64,000 nucleotides of DNA from Cognatishimia sp. F0-27 (lineage in GTDB: Bacteria; Pseudomonadota; Alphaproteobacteria; Rhodobacterales; Rhodobacteraceae). The translations under genes were made by a program, and so were the position numbers. The notes under the pieces were generated by a model. That model was not told the DNA's origin, searched no databases, and saw nothing but the letters and a program-made list of their open reading frames with translations. Where the stretch lies: NCBI RefSeq assembly GCF_020667845.1, contig NZ_JAFMPQ010000017.1:35733-99732 (forward strand), given 5' to 3'. Positions within the stretch are counted from its first letter, which is position 1. Each line of letters opens with the position of its first letter. Shown here piece after piece: positions 1 through 11,525 of this stretch.

Positions 1-36
1 GCACAAGAACCCCGGGCCATAAATCGAGCACGAAGA

Positions 37-567
37 ATGATCATGACCGCCATATCGCGATGGCTGGCCGTCCTGGCCGCCCTGATGATGATGCTTTTCG
101 TTACGCCGGTTGCCGCCGATCCGTCCGCCGAGGCGCTCCGGAAGGGCACTGTCACCAATCTGCCCCTGCCGCGCTATGTGTCTCTCAAGGCCGCAGAGGG
201 CAATGTCCGGCGCGGTCCGTCGCTTTCGCATCGGATCGACTGGGTCTACAAGCACCGCGCGATGCCCCTCGAAATCACCGCTGAGCACGGTCACTGGCGC
301 CGTGTGCGCGACCGGGACGGCGCGGGCGGATGGGTGCATTACGCGCTCTTGTCCGGAGCGCGCACGGTGCTGGTGGAACGCGACATGCTGGCGCTGCGCG
401 CACGGCCCAATCCCGACAGTCCGGAGGTGGCGCGGCTGGCCATGGGCGTGATCGCCCGTCTTGGCGAGTGTCTCCCGACAATGTGCCGCCTGACCGCGGG
501 CGGTCATCGCGGCTGGGCTCCGAAATCCGCGCTCTGGGGCGTGAAACCGGAAGAGATCCGCGAGTAA
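37..567 (+). CDS. Secreted bacterial SH3-domain protein
   Basis: A 176-residue protein with an N-terminal signal peptide: a hydrophobic stretch at residues 9-24, then PVAA, with likely cleavage after residue 27. It should be exported to the periplasm. Two SH3-like modules follow, at about residues 46-107 (AEGNVRRGPS, then HWRRVRD and GGWVHYALL) and 108-170 (MLALRARPNPDSPEVARL, then GWAPKSALWGV). This is the layout of alphaproteobacterial SH3_4 proteins, thought to bind cell-wall peptides; that role is family knowledge, not visible here. It stands alone, upstream of a TRAP operon on the same strand with about 200 bases between. The start could be ATG 37 or ATG 43; neither has a strong ribosome site. 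Confidence 0.85.
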   Translation: MIMTAISRWLAVLAALMMMLFVTPVAADPSAEALRKGTVTNLPLPRYVSLKAAEGNVRRGPSLSHRIDWVYKHRAMPLEITAEHGHWRRVRDRDGAGGWVHYALLSGARTVLVERDMLALRARPNPDSPEVARLAMGVIARLGECLPTMCRLTAGGHRGWAPKSALWGVKPEEIRE

Positions 568-772
568 ACCCGCAGAAAGCAGGCACTGTGCGTGGTTTTC
601 CGGTCCCGCACCGGTCCCGACAGCGATGCTGCCGCATGCGTGGCACACCCCGCCGCGCGTCCATGCCGGACCCGCGCGCCCGGACCCGGACGCGCGTGAC
701 TGTTGCCAAGACAGCGATCTTGACTATCCTCGGGCGGCGCGCATCAACGAATGCGCATAAGGGAGGAAGATC

Positions 773-1747
773 ATGAAACATGTTTTGCTTGGCGCCGTGG
801 CCGCCATGGCGATCGGAACGGCTGCCGCCGCTCAGGAAAAGATGCGGATCTCGCTTCAGCTTCCGCTGACGAGCCATCTCGGAGAGAACCTGACGCTGTT
901 CGAGAAAGAGGTTGAAGAGCGCACAGGAGGCGCCATCGACGTCGAAATCTATGACAGCGCCACGCTCTACAAGGACAAGGAAGTGCCCGCCGCCGTTGGG
1001 TCCGGCGCGATCGAGGCCGGTGTTGCCTCGCTCACCCGCTATGTCGGCGACGCACCGGTGGTCGATGTGTTCTACATGCCGTTCCTGTTCAACACCGAAG
1101 AGAAGGTGCGCGCCGCCGTTGCCGAAGGCTCGCCCGTGCGCGAAACGCTTGAAGAAGCCATCGCCGGCACAGGCGGTCAGGTGCTCTTCTGGCAGGCCTA
1201 TGGCGGTGCGGTGCTCCTCAGCCAGGGCGAACCGATCCGCACCCCGGCCGATCTCGAAGGCAAGAAGGCCCGCGTGTTCGGCAAGACGCTGGGAGACTGG
1301 GTAACCGCCGCCGGAGGCGCGCCGACGCTGATCTCCGGCTCCGAACAGTATCTCGCCTATCAGCGCGGCACGGTCGATGTGGGCATGACCGGCGTCTCTG
1401 GCGTGAAATCGCGCAAGCTGTGGGAGGTGATGGACACCATCACCAAGACCAACCACGCCAATATCGAATTTGTCGTGGTGGTGAACAGCGACTGGTGGAA
1501 CGGGCTCGACCCGGAGCTGCGCGGGCATATCGAAGCCGCCGCAGCCGTGGCTCAGGAAGACGTGCGTGACCGCATGGCCTCCATCGAGGCTGAAGCCTAT
1601 GCCGCCGCCGAAGCCAATGGCATGACCATTGTCGAGCTGACGGACGAGGAAGTTGCCGCGTGGCAGGCCAAGGCCCAGCCGGTCTTTGACGCCTATCTCG
1701 AAGCGACCGGCGAGGCTGGCAAGAAGATCCTCGACGCGCTGCAATAG
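773..1747 (+). CDS. dctP: TRAP transporter substrate-binding protein (DctP family)
   Basis: A 324-residue periplasmic solute receptor of a tripartite ATP-independent (TRAP) importer. The signal peptide is residues 1-20, cleaved after GTAAAA. The mature part has the DctP fold pattern: an early beta strand (MRISLQLPLTSHLGENL), VGSGAIEAGVASLTRYVG, and the ligand-clamp segment EGKKARVFGKTLGDW, whose arginine normally holds a substrate carboxylate. A GGGAGG site lies six bases before the ATG. It is followed by an intercistronic hairpin and then the two membrane subunits, so the importer is complete. The substrate is probably an organic acid, but the sequence does not say which one. Confidence 0.93.
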   Translation: MKHVLLGAVAAMAIGTAAAAQEKMRISLQLPLTSHLGENLTLFEKEVEERTGGAIDVEIYDSATLYKDKEVPAAVGSGAIEAGVASLTRYVGDAPVVDVFYMPFLFNTEEKVRAAVAEGSPVRETLEEAIAGTGGQVLFWQAYGGAVLLSQGEPIRTPADLEGKKARVFGKTLGDWVTAAGGAPTLISGSEQYLAYQRGTVDVGMTGVSGVKSRKLWEVMDTITKTNHANIEFVVVVNSDWWNGLDPELRGHIEAAAAVAQEDVRDRMASIEAEAYAAAEANGMTIVELTDEEVAAWQAKAQPVFDAYLEATGEAGKKILDALQ

Positions 1748-1777
1748 GCACGGATCGAGTCCGATCCTGCTGATGCG

Positions 1778-1799
1778 GGCGGCCCCGTTGCGGGCCGCC
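1778..1799 (+). terminator. Intercistronic hairpin between dctP and dctQ
   Basis: An eight-bp perfect GC stem (GGCGGCCC / GGGCCGCC) closes a six-base loop 30 bases after the dctP stop. There is no T-run. It could act as a leaky terminator or 3'-end stabiliser giving more receptor than membrane subunit, as seen in many binding-protein operons. That role is inference. Confidence 0.5.
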
Positions 1800-1890
1800 T
1801 GCCCCATGCGCTGCTGATCCGCGCCATCACCCAACAGCGTTTTGGGCCGCGCGCTTTGGCAGGGCATCATTTCAGGGAAAGAACCCGGTT

Positions 1891-2388
1891 ATGGCAATGA
1901 TCACCCACCTGTCACGCCTTGCGGGAACGCTTGCGGCGATCCTGATGGCACTGACCGGCGCGATGCTTACCTATGAGGTGATCGCGCGGTATTTCTTCAT
2001 CAAACCGACGATCTGGGCCGCGGAACTGAGCCAGATGTGCCTGATCTGGGGCTGCCTTCTGGGCATGGCGCATGTGCTGAGCATACGACGCCATATCACG
2101 GTCAACGCCGTCACGAACCTGCTGCCACTCCGCATACAGCGGCTTTGCGTCGGTTTCTCCCTGCTGTTCCTGATCGTGTTTTCGCTCATCGTGGCGGTCT
2201 ATGGCTGGGATATTTTCTATGACAGTTTCGAGCGGGGGCGGACCACCGGGTCGCTCATGAACCTGCCCGTCTGGATTACGGAACTGGCTGTGCCGGTCGG
2301 CTTCGCGCTTCTGGCGCTGCAATCACTGGTCGAGTTGATCGACCTGAAATCCGGCGAAACCACCACGCTGGGGAGCAGCCACGAATGA
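1891..2388 (+). CDS. dctQ: TRAP transporter small permease (DctQ family)
   Basis: A 165-residue inner-membrane protein with four predicted hydrophobic helices, at roughly residues 8-30, 45-65, 85-110 and 130-152. It carries the family-typical segments TYEVIARYFFIKPTIWAAEL and RRHITVNAV. In TRAP systems this subunit joins the receptor to the large permease. It lies downstream of dctP after 143 bases that include a hairpin, and its stop overlaps the dctM start by four bases (ATGA), so the two membrane subunits are translationally coupled. Confidence 0.92.
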   Translation: MAMITHLSRLAGTLAAILMALTGAMLTYEVIARYFFIKPTIWAAELSQMCLIWGCLLGMAHVLSIRRHITVNAVTNLLPLRIQRLCVGFSLLFLIVFSLIVAVYGWDIFYDSFERGRTTGSLMNLPVWITELAVPVGFALLALQSLVELIDLKSGETTTLGSSHE

Positions 2389-3659
2389 GTATCCTCCTGA
2401 TTCTCGCATGCCTGTTCGGTCTCTTGCTGATCGGTGTTCCCGTCGCCTTCGCGCTGGGCGGCCTTGGTCTTGGCATGTTGATCCTGGGTGGGTTCTCGCC
2501 GCTGATGGCGCCGCAAGCGATCCTGTCGACACTTGATGGGTTCATCCTTCTGGCGGTGCCGCTCTTCCTGCTGATGTCGAACGTTCTGCTCAAGGGGGGT
2601 GTCGGTGCAGACCTCTTTGCCGCGGTGCAGGCCTGGGTCGGGCACTGGCCCGGCGGGCTCGCCGTGGCCACGATCCTGAGTTGTGGGCTGTTCGCCGCCA
2701 TTTCCGGATCGTCGGTCGCCACGGCCGCCACCATCGGGACCGTCGCGATCCCGGAAATGATCTCGCGCGGTTATAACAAGCGCTTCGTTTACGGGCTTCT
2801 GGCGGCGGGCGGCACGCTGGGCATCCTCATCCCGCCGTCGATCCCGATGATCGTCTACGGGTTTGTCACCGAGCAATCCGTCATTGCCCTGTTTCTTGCC
2901 GGGATCGGGCCGGGCATCGTGCTGGTCACGCTGTTCGTGATCTTTGCCATGGTGCATGCCCGGTGGTCGGACGCCTATGAGCCGATGGAAAAGGCCGACT
3001 GGACGGAGCGCATGACCGCTTCAAAGCGCGCCTTGCCGTCACTGGCGCTCGCGCTCCTTGTCATCCTCGGGCTCTATTCGGGCGCGTTCACCCCGACGGA
3101 AGCGGCCGCCATCGGCTTTGCCGCGGCGCTGCTCATCACGATCTTCTGGCTCCGCACGCTGACTTGGGCCGCCTTTGTCGATGCGGTCAAGGAAAGCGCC
3201 GTGACGACAATCGCGATCCTTCTGATCGTTGCGGGGGCCAAGGTTTTTGGCAAGGCCATCGCGCTTTACCGCATCCCGCAGGATATCTCCGCCTTCATCG
3301 CCCAGACGATCGACGGGCCGTTGATGTTCATCCTCGTCGTGTCGGTGGTGCTGATCCTCATGGGGCTTGTGTTCGAGGCGCTCTCGATGATCCTCATCAT
3401 GACACCGGTTCTGCTTCCGGCCGCGCTCGGCCTTGGCTTCGATCCGATCTGGTTTGGCATCTACATGGTGATCATGGTGGAGGTGGCGCTCATCACGCCA
3501 CCCGTTGGGCTCAACCTCTACGTCATCCAATCCGTGGCCCGAACGTCCCTCGCCAATGTCGCGCGCGGCGTCTGGCCGTTCCTCGTGTTGATGTTGGTGA
3601 CGGTGGTGATCCTCTACGTGGTGCCGGATCTGGCGCTTTATATCCCGTTCAAGTGGTAG
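2385..3659 (+). CDS. dctM: TRAP transporter large permease (DctM family)
   Basis: A 424-residue polytopic membrane protein, the usual DctM length, with about a dozen hydrophobic helices. Conserved DctM segments are visible: FALGGLGLGMLILGG, SGSSVATAATIGTVAIPEM, AAGGTLGILIPPSIPMIVYG and ITPPVGLNLYVIQ. It is the sodium-coupled translocation subunit of the importer with dctP and dctQ, and is the last gene of that operon. The next gene is convergent, 28 bases away. Confidence 0.95.
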   Translation: MSILLILACLFGLLLIGVPVAFALGGLGLGMLILGGFSPLMAPQAILSTLDGFILLAVPLFLLMSNVLLKGGVGADLFAAVQAWVGHWPGGLAVATILSCGLFAAISGSSVATAATIGTVAIPEMISRGYNKRFVYGLLAAGGTLGILIPPSIPMIVYGFVTEQSVIALFLAGIGPGIVLVTLFVIFAMVHARWSDAYEPMEKADWTERMTASKRALPSLALALLVILGLYSGAFTPTEAAAIGFAAALLITIFWLRTLTWAAFVDAVKESAVTTIAILLIVAGAKVFGKAIALYRIPQDISAFIAQTIDGPLMFILVVSVVLILMGLVFEALSMILIMTPVLLPAALGLGFDPIWFGIYMVIMVEVALITPPVGLNLYVIQSVARTSLANVARGVWPFLVLMLVTVVILYVVPDLALYIPFKW

Positions 3660-3687
3660 CGCTCAACGCGGGACGGGGTGACGGGCA

Positions 3688-4290
3688 TCAGGTCAGATGC
3701 CCGGCCTCGGCCCAGTCGAGCGCATCGTCGAGCCGGTCGTCGCCCCAGAAAACCTCGCCATTCACCACGAAGCTCGGTGCGCCAAAGACCCCGAGTGCCA
3801 TCGCGTCCTCGGTCGCGGCGCGCAGACGGTCCTGCACGGGCGCCGTTTGTGCCTCGGAAATCACCCGCGCGGCGTCCTGCCCGATCTCTGTCAGGCTCGT
3901 GGTCAGGTTCGGGTCTTCTCCGGCGGGCTGGCCCAGCTCGAACCAGAGCCGATAGGTCGCGCGGGTATAGTCGGCGACCCATCCTTCCTCCACGCCGATC
4001 GTGGCGACGGCATTGGCGAGCACCAGGCCGGGCAGGGGGTAGGGCGCAGGCAAACGGGGGGACAACCCGTAACGCGGGGCACGCCGTTCGATGTCGCGCC
4101 ACATGTAAGCCGCCTTCACCGGCTTGTCCTTGAACGGAATATTGTTCTGCGCGACCATCACGTGGCGGACGTCAAACGGTCGCCAGCGCAGCGTCAGCCC
4201 CCTGCGCGCGGCCACGTCATCAGCGCGCAGCACGGTCAGATAGCTATAGGTGCTGCCAATCGAAAACCAGAAATCGACGGGGTTTCGCAT
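3688..4290 (-). CDS. 2-hydroxychromene-2-carboxylate isomerase-like protein (kappa-GST/DsbA fold)
   Basis: A 200-residue thioredoxin-fold protein of the NahD / kappa-class glutathione transferase family. The N-terminal active-site region reads DFWFSIGSTYSYL, with serine where oxidoreductases have cysteine, as in this isomerase family. The C-terminal GVFGAPSFVVNGEVFWGDDR holds the cis-proline loop and ends with the usual LDDAL helix. I chose the ATG at 4290 because GGAGGT lies four bases upstream of it; an upstream in-frame ATG would bury that site. Family members isomerise aromatic-ring cleavage intermediates with glutathione, but no aromatic pathway genes are adjacent, so the substrate is unknown. 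Confidence 0.85.
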   Translation of the reverse strand: MRNPVDFWFSIGSTYSYLTVLRADDVAARRGLTLRWRPFDVRHVMVAQNNIPFKDKPVKAAYMWRDIERRAPRYGLSPRLPAPYPLPGLVLANAVATIGVEEGWVADYTRATYRLWFELGQPAGEDPNLTTSLTEIGQDAARVISEAQTAPVQDRLRAATEDAMALGVFGAPSFVVNGEVFWGDDRLDDALDWAEAGHLT

Positions 4291-4354
4291 CCTAACCTCC
4301 ATGTCCGGTGATGCGCCAATCATAGATGTGGCGCGTGATTCTGGCCAGCGAACA

Positions 4355-4388
4355 CAAAAAACGGCGCCCCGGTGGGGGGGCGCCGCCT
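4355..4388 (-). terminator. Rho-independent terminator of katG
   Basis: Read on the minus strand, CGGCGCCCC and GGGGCGCCG form a perfect nine-bp stem around a six-base loop, followed directly by a six-T run. It begins about 25 bases after the katG stop. This is the clearest intrinsic terminator in the window. Confidence 0.88.
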
Positions 4389-4413
4389 TTCATCGCATGA
4401 AGTCGATGCAGCC

Positions 4414-6636
<2,223 letters not shown>

Positions 6637-6770
6637 TCACATGGCGGGTTCGGGATCAAAGCGCTGTGCACCGGAACAGACGGGCTGTGTTGGCGCAAAA
6701 GGCCACAACCTTGGATTGAGTTTCCCCAACGCAAGCTGACCCAATCGGAATCGCTTTTCCCCCCTCGCTC

Positions 6771-6789
6771 ACCTCTCTGTATCAGAGGT
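6771..6789. promoter_or_regulatory. Candidate OxyR operator in the katG-oxyR intergenic region
   Basis: A perfect interrupted palindrome, ACCTCT-N7-AGAGGT, lies between the divergent katG and oxyR genes. LysR-type regulators usually bind such dyads in the divergent promoter they control. A second small dyad, ATAAT-N5-ATTAT, spans 6827-6841 at the oxyR start. Assignment to OxyR is by position only. Confidence 0.5.
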
Positions 6790-6833
6790 TTAGAATTGCT
6801 TTAAGTTGCATTTTCCGATTGAGGCGATAATTT

Positions 6834-7757
6834 TTGATTATGATAAACGTCACATTGAGACAGATGCGCTATGTCGATGCGCTCGCCCGACATGGGCATT
6901 TCGGCCGCGCGGCCGATGCCTGTGCGGTCTCGCAGCCAGCGCTCTCGGTTCAGGTCCGTGCGGTGGAGCAGGTGTTGGGCACGGCGCTTTTCGAGCGGTC
7001 CGCGCGGCAGGTGCGCCTGACCGCGTTTGGCGAGGAAGCGCTGGTGCGCATGCGCGCGGTGCTCCGCGCCGTGGACGAGCTTGAAACACTGGCCCGAGGG
7101 GCGACGGGCGGCTTGCCGCAGCGGCTTCGCCTCGGCGTGATCCCGACCATCGCGCCTTACCTTCTGCCCAATATCCTTCGCGCCATGAGCGTTGATCACC
7201 CCGAGATCGAGTTGCAGGTCCGCGAGTCGATCACGCCGCGTCTCATCGACGAGCTCTCCGAGGGCCGCATCGATTGCGCGCTGGTCGCGCTGCCGGTCTC
7301 CGAGCCGAGCTTTGAGGAAATGCCGCTGTTTGACGAACCCCTCATGTTGGTCCGGTCGGCGGAAGACCGCGAAAAACCCGTGCAGCCTCCCGATGCCATG
7401 AGTGACAAACGCTTGCTATTGTTGGAAGAAGGGCATTGCTTCCGCGACCAGGCCCTGTCGCTCTGCGCGCTTCAAGGCGCCCGCGCCCGAACGTCGATGG
7501 ATGGCAGCTCTCTTGCGACGCTGGTGCAAATGGTGGCTGCCGGGCTTGGCACAACGCTGGTGCCCGCGATGGCCGTTCGGGTCGAGGCGCGCGCGCCGGA
7601 GGTCGATGTGCGTGCCTTTCCCGGCAAGCAGCCGACCCGCACCGTCGGGCTCATCTGGCGCAGCACCAATCCGCTTGGCCCGTCCTTTGCGCGGCTGGGA
7701 AACCTCATTCGCGCAGCGGCGTGTGACATTCCGGACGCGCGGATGCTCCCGGTTTGA
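6834..7757 (+). CDS. oxyR: Hydrogen peroxide-responsive regulator OxyR (LysR family)
   Basis: A 307-residue LysR-type regulator. The winged HTH occupies residues 7-65 (MRYVDALARHGHFGRAADA, SQPALSVQVRAVEQ). The effector domain carries the two OxyR redox cysteines in EEGHCFRDQALSLCALQ, at residues 202 and 211. Their nine-residue spacing matches the disulfide switch of enterobacterial OxyR (Cys199/Cys208). SSLATLVQMVAAGLGTTLVPAMA is also typical. It is divergent from katG, which it likely activates under peroxide. The start is uncertain: TTG 6834 is nine bases after GAGG, while ATG 6840 is farther from it. Confidence 0.95.
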   Translation: MIMINVTLRQMRYVDALARHGHFGRAADACAVSQPALSVQVRAVEQVLGTALFERSARQVRLTAFGEEALVRMRAVLRAVDELETLARGATGGLPQRLRLGVIPTIAPYLLPNILRAMSVDHPEIELQVRESITPRLIDELSEGRIDCALVALPVSEPSFEEMPLFDEPLMLVRSAEDREKPVQPPDAMSDKRLLLLEEGHCFRDQALSLCALQGARARTSMDGSSLATLVQMVAAGLGTTLVPAMAVRVEARAPEVDVRAFPGKQPTRTVGLIWRSTNPLGPSFARLGNLIRAAACDIPDARMLPV

Positions 7758-8126
7758 GCGTCACGCATGGGGCGCTTGCCGGGTCTCTTGTCAGGGTCCG
7801 CGCCGTGACGCGGCGTCCGCCTGATGCGACACGGGACATGGCCGCACCGGCTGTGGGCGCAGGCGGAATGCCCTGCCGCGCGGATGGTGCGTTTGCCGGC
7901 ATGGCGCACCGGCCGCCGGCGTGGTGCATGTCCTGCGGTTGCGCCCCCGCGCGCGCAACCGGCTGCCCAGAGCACGTGGCGCATGCGCGGTGCCGCGCAG
8001 ATGGGCATTCGCCAAAACCATGGGCGGCATGGCTCGGCGCGACGTCAGCAAAAACACCGGTTTACGTTTTCAAGAATTGCACGCTAGGGTAGCGTCGAGC
8101 GTCGGATGCTCGAGAGGCTGTTTGAA
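7758..8126. other. Gene-free GC-rich interval downstream of oxyR
   Basis: No convincing coding frame is seen in about 370 bases. It contains one strong hairpin, CGGTTGCGC / GCGCAACCG with an eight-base loop at 7936-7961, lacking a T-run and placed 180 bases after the oxyR stop. The last 60 bases are more AT-rich and probably hold the promoter of the large kinase gene. Confidence 0.5.
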
Positions 8127-11100
8127 ATGTCGGAAGATGTGGTAATCGCTGGGGTCGGTGCGTCGGCCGGTGGCCTTGAAGCCTTGCGCGACATGCTTGC
8201 AACTGCCGACACGTCCAATCCCGTCGCCTTCGTGATTGTCCAGCATCTCGATCCCAATCATCAAAGCATGATGGCGGAACTGCTGGAACCGCATACTCCG
8301 CTTTCGGTGGTGCAGGCCTCCGGTGGCGAACAGGTCAAGGCCGGTTTTGTCTACGTGATCCCGCCGGGCCACGGGTTGACGATCAAGGACGGCGTGCTTG
8401 CCCTGACCCAGTTCTCGCAGCCGCGCGGTCTGCGTCGGCCTATCGACGATTTTTTCGTAGCATTGGCGGAAGATCGAAGCGAGAAGGCGATCTGTGTCAT
8501 CCTGTCGGGGACCGGTGCCGATGGCAGCTCCGGCCTGCGCGCGATCAAGGAACACGGTGGCCTGTGCGTTGTGCAGGACCCCAAAACCGCGCGCTATGAC
8601 GGGATGCCGCTCTCCGCAGTTGGGACGGGGCTTGTCGATTACATCCGGACCCCGCGCGACATTGCGCCGACAATCATGGGCTTTGTCGAAGGTCTGGGCC
8701 GTGACGCCGATGACGGCGATGATCCGGTCCGCGTGCTCGAACATCTCGACGAGCTCTGCGCGACGCTGAACGCGAGCGTCGGGCATGATTTTTCGGGTTA
8801 CAAGCGCTCCACGATCGTGCGCCGCATCCAGAGGCGGATGCAGGTGCTCGGGTTGGTCGATGGCAGCGACTACCTCGCCCATATCCGCGACAGTGACGAG
8901 GAATGCGAAACCCTGTTTCGCGAACTGCTCATCAATGTCACCCGCTTCTTCCGGGACAGCGAGCAATTCGAAACCCTGCGCGCCGAGGTGATTGCTCCGC
9001 TGGTGGCAAAGAACATGGGCGAGGAAATCCGGGTCTGGGTGCCGGGCTGCTCGAGTGGCGAGGAGGCTTACTCCTTCGCGATGTATTTCGCCTCCGAACT
9101 GCGGCGCGCGCGCAAGTCCACGCTGGTGCAGATCTTCGCCACCGATATTGACGACCAGATGCTGCAAATGGCGCGGGCAGGGATTTATCCCACCTCCGCG
9201 CTGGCCGACATCCCCGAAAGCTTTCGCGAGCATTACACCGTCGGGCGCGACAGCAACTTCCAGATCGCGCCGAAGATCCGCGACATGGTGCGCTTTTCGG
9301 CGCATTCCATTGTCAAGGATCCGCCCTTTTCGCGGCTCGACCTGATCTCCTGCCGCAACGTCCTGATCTATTTCGGCGATAAGCTGCAAAATCAGGCACT
9401 GCCGATCTTCCATTACGCGCTCAAGCCCGGTGGGCACCTCTTTCTCGGCCCCTCCGAGAGCATCGGCCGGCATGAGGATCTGTTTGGCGTCATGGATCAG
9501 AAGGCGCGCATTTTCAAACGGTTCGACGGGCCGCCCGTCTACCCGATCGACCTGACCGCATCGAGCCGCCGGTCCGCGCGCGGTCGCGTCGAGCCCGGCC
9601 ACCGGGTGCGTCGGTTCGACGACGAATGGGATGACGGCTACGCCACGGAGCGGATGCTCGAACGCTACGCCCCGCCGTCCCTTCGGATCACCGAAGATGG
9701 CGAAATCCTCAAATCGAGCGGCCAGTTTGCGCGCTATTTCGCGCTTTCGCCGACCCGAAGCGGCCCGGCCTATGTCCAGAACCTGGCCCGCCGTGGTCTC
9801 AAGGAGGTGTTGCCGACGCTGATCCGCAACGTGAACGATGACCGCCGCCGCAAGGTGGTGCGCGACGTTGACGTGCAATCCGAGATCGGCGTGCAGACCG
9901 TAGACGTGATCGCAGACCCGTTGCCTGATGACACCATTCTTCTGGTTTTGCGCGACAAGGGCGATTTCAAGGTCAGCGCGGATGATGAGATCGACGAGAT
10001 CTACGAATTCGACAGCCATGAACAAGTGGTGGAAGAAGAGCTGCGCCTCACCCGCCTGCGCCTGCGAAGCGCGGTGGAAGAGCTTGAAACCGCCAATGAA
10101 GAGCTCAAGAGCTCGAACGAAGAAATGATGTCGATGAACGAGGAGCTGCAATCGACCAACGAGGAACTCAGCACCGTCAATGACGAGCTGAAATCCAAGG
10201 TCGATGAGCTCACCGTTGCCAACGCGGATCTCAAGAACCTCTTCGATTCAACCGAATTGCCGCTGATCGTGGTGGATCACGACCTGCGCGTGCGCAATTT
10301 CACCGATGGCGCGCAGGACCTGTTTTCCCTCAAGATCGGCGACCGGGGCCGGCCCTTGCAGGATCTGCGCAGCAATCTTGAAGACTCCGACAGGTTGATG
10401 GCCCGTATCCATCAGGTCATCGTCGAAGAGCGCGTCCTGCGTGAGACGGTCCACAGCCGCGACGGGCGCAACCACTGGGCTTTGTTGATCACGCCGTACC
10501 GCATGCTCGATGGCAACGTGGTCGGCGCAACGCTCACCTTTGCCGACATCACCGCGGCGCTCGACCTTGAACTGCAACTCCGTCAGGAAGCCGCGCGGCT
10601 CAAGCTTGCGCTCGAAGTGGCCAAGATCGGTTTCTGGCAATACGAGGTCGAAACCGGCAACACGACGCTCGATGCCAATGCCATGTTGCTCTTTGACGTG
10701 GATGAAACCGACAGCGCCGATATCAACGCCGTGATGAAGCGCATCGTGGAAGAAGACCGACCCATGGTCGAGAACGCCTTGCGCCGGGCGATTTCCGGAG
10801 AGGCAGGCTACGAGGCATCTTTCCGGGTGCGCCGGCGCGATGGCAGCGTGCGCCACCTCCGCGGCCTTGGTCAGCTTTCGGAACTGTCGCGCCCAAAGCG
10901 GCTTGTGGGGGTGAATTTCGACCAGACGGTGGAGGTCGAGAATTCCAACATGCGCGAGCTGATGATCCGGGAAATGAACCACCGGGTCAAAAACCTCTTC
11001 TCGATCATGTCCGCGCTGCTCCGGGTCGGTGCCCGCACGGCCGACTCCGCGAAGGATCTGGCCGACACGCTGTCCGACCGGATCAATGCGCTGGCGGTGT

Positions 11101-11525
11101 CGCATGATCTCAGCGTCAAGGAAGGTTCGCGCGCGCTTGCGCTCAAGGATCTCGTCTCCGTCAGCATTGCCGCCTTTGAGGGAGAGCAGGATGCCCAGAT
11201 CGACGGTCCGGACATTCAGGTCAACAGCGAAGAGATCACCCCGCTCGCCTTGATTTTGCATGAATGGGCGACAAACTCCGCCAAATACGGGGCACTTGGC
11301 GCATCAGACGGGGCGCTCGCCGTGTCATGGACCCGCGAGGGCGATGGGCCCGTGGAAATCATCTGGGAAGAAAGGGCCTCCCGCATCGCCGAAAGCGAGT
11401 CCGCGCCGGAAGGCTTCGGCTCGCAGCTTGTGCGTCTCGCGGCCACGCAGCTCGGCGGTGACATTCGGATCGACGCTCAGGACGGTCTTTACAGGATTGG
11501 ATTGCATTGTGACCTCCACGACTAA
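8127..11525 (+). CDS. CheB-CheR-PAS-HWE histidine kinase fusion protein
   Basis: A soluble multidomain sensor kinase of about 1132 residues. An N-terminal CheB methylesterase domain (1-190) has the catalytic serine in GASAGG (Ser13), VIVQHLDP and LSGTGADGSSG. A CheR methyltransferase domain (210-460) has GEEAYSFAMYF, FATDIDDQ and ISCRNVLIYF. A glutamate-rich coiled coil spans about 635-705, with ELETANEELKSSNEE repeats. Two PAS-like domains follow (about 710-815 and 830-940), then an HWE-family kinase domain with phospho-accepting His952 in MNHRVKNLFS, an N-box HEWATNSAKYG and the WEE tripeptide. I start at ATG 8127, nine bases after GAGAGG. No chemoreceptor or other che gene is near, so the esterase and transferase targets are unknown. 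Its 3' end overlaps a response regulator, the probable phosphate acceptor. Confidence 0.92.
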   Translation: MSEDVVIAGVGASAGGLEALRDMLATADTSNPVAFVIVQHLDPNHQSMMAELLEPHTPLSVVQASGGEQVKAGFVYVIPPGHGLTIKDGVLALTQFSQPRGLRRPIDDFFVALAEDRSEKAICVILSGTGADGSSGLRAIKEHGGLCVVQDPKTARYDGMPLSAVGTGLVDYIRTPRDIAPTIMGFVEGLGRDADDGDDPVRVLEHLDELCATLNASVGHDFSGYKRSTIVRRIQRRMQVLGLVDGSDYLAHIRDSDEECETLFRELLINVTRFFRDSEQFETLRAEVIAPLVAKNMGEEIRVWVPGCSSGEEAYSFAMYFASELRRARKSTLVQIFATDIDDQMLQMARAGIYPTSALADIPESFREHYTVGRDSNFQIAPKIRDMVRFSAHSIVKDPPFSRLDLISCRNVLIYFGDKLQNQALPIFHYALKPGGHLFLGPSESIGRHEDLFGVMDQKARIFKRFDGPPVYPIDLTASSRRSARGRVEPGHRVRRFDDEWDDGYATERMLERYAPPSLRITEDGEILKSSGQFARYFALSPTRSGPAYVQNLARRGLKEVLPTLIRNVNDDRRRKVVRDVDVQSEIGVQTVDVIADPLPDDTILLVLRDKGDFKVSADDEIDEIYEFDSHEQVVEEELRLTRLRLRSAVEELETANEELKSSNEEMMSMNEELQSTNEELSTVNDELKSKVDELTVANADLKNLFDSTELPLIVVDHDLRVRNFTDGAQDLFSLKIGDRGRPLQDLRSNLEDSDRLMARIHQVIVEERVLRETVHSRDGRNHWALLITPYRMLDGNVVGATLTFADITAALDLELQLRQEAARLKLALEVAKIGFWQYEVETGNTTLDANAMLLFDVDETDSADINAVMKRIVEEDRPMVENALRRAISGEAGYEASFRVRRRDGSVRHLRGLGQLSELSRPKRLVGVNFDQTVEVENSNMRELMIREMNHRVKNLFSIMSALLRVGARTADSAKDLADTLSDRINALAVSHDLSVKEGSRALALKDLVSVSIAAFEGEQDAQIDGPDIQVNSEEITPLALILHEWATNSAKYGALGASDGALAVSWTREGDGPVEIIWEERASRIAESESAPEGFGSQLVRLAATQLGGDIRIDAQDGLYRIGLHCDLHD

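Noticed and set aside
7758..8126. General-stress (EcfG-type) promoter before the HWE kinase
   Set aside because: No GGAAC element with a correctly spaced CGTT-type -10 is visible in this interval.
8070..10151. A 693-codon minus-strand frame opposite the kinase fusion
   Set aside because: It is the antisense shadow of conserved CheB and CheR domains and has no recognisable motif or ribosome site.
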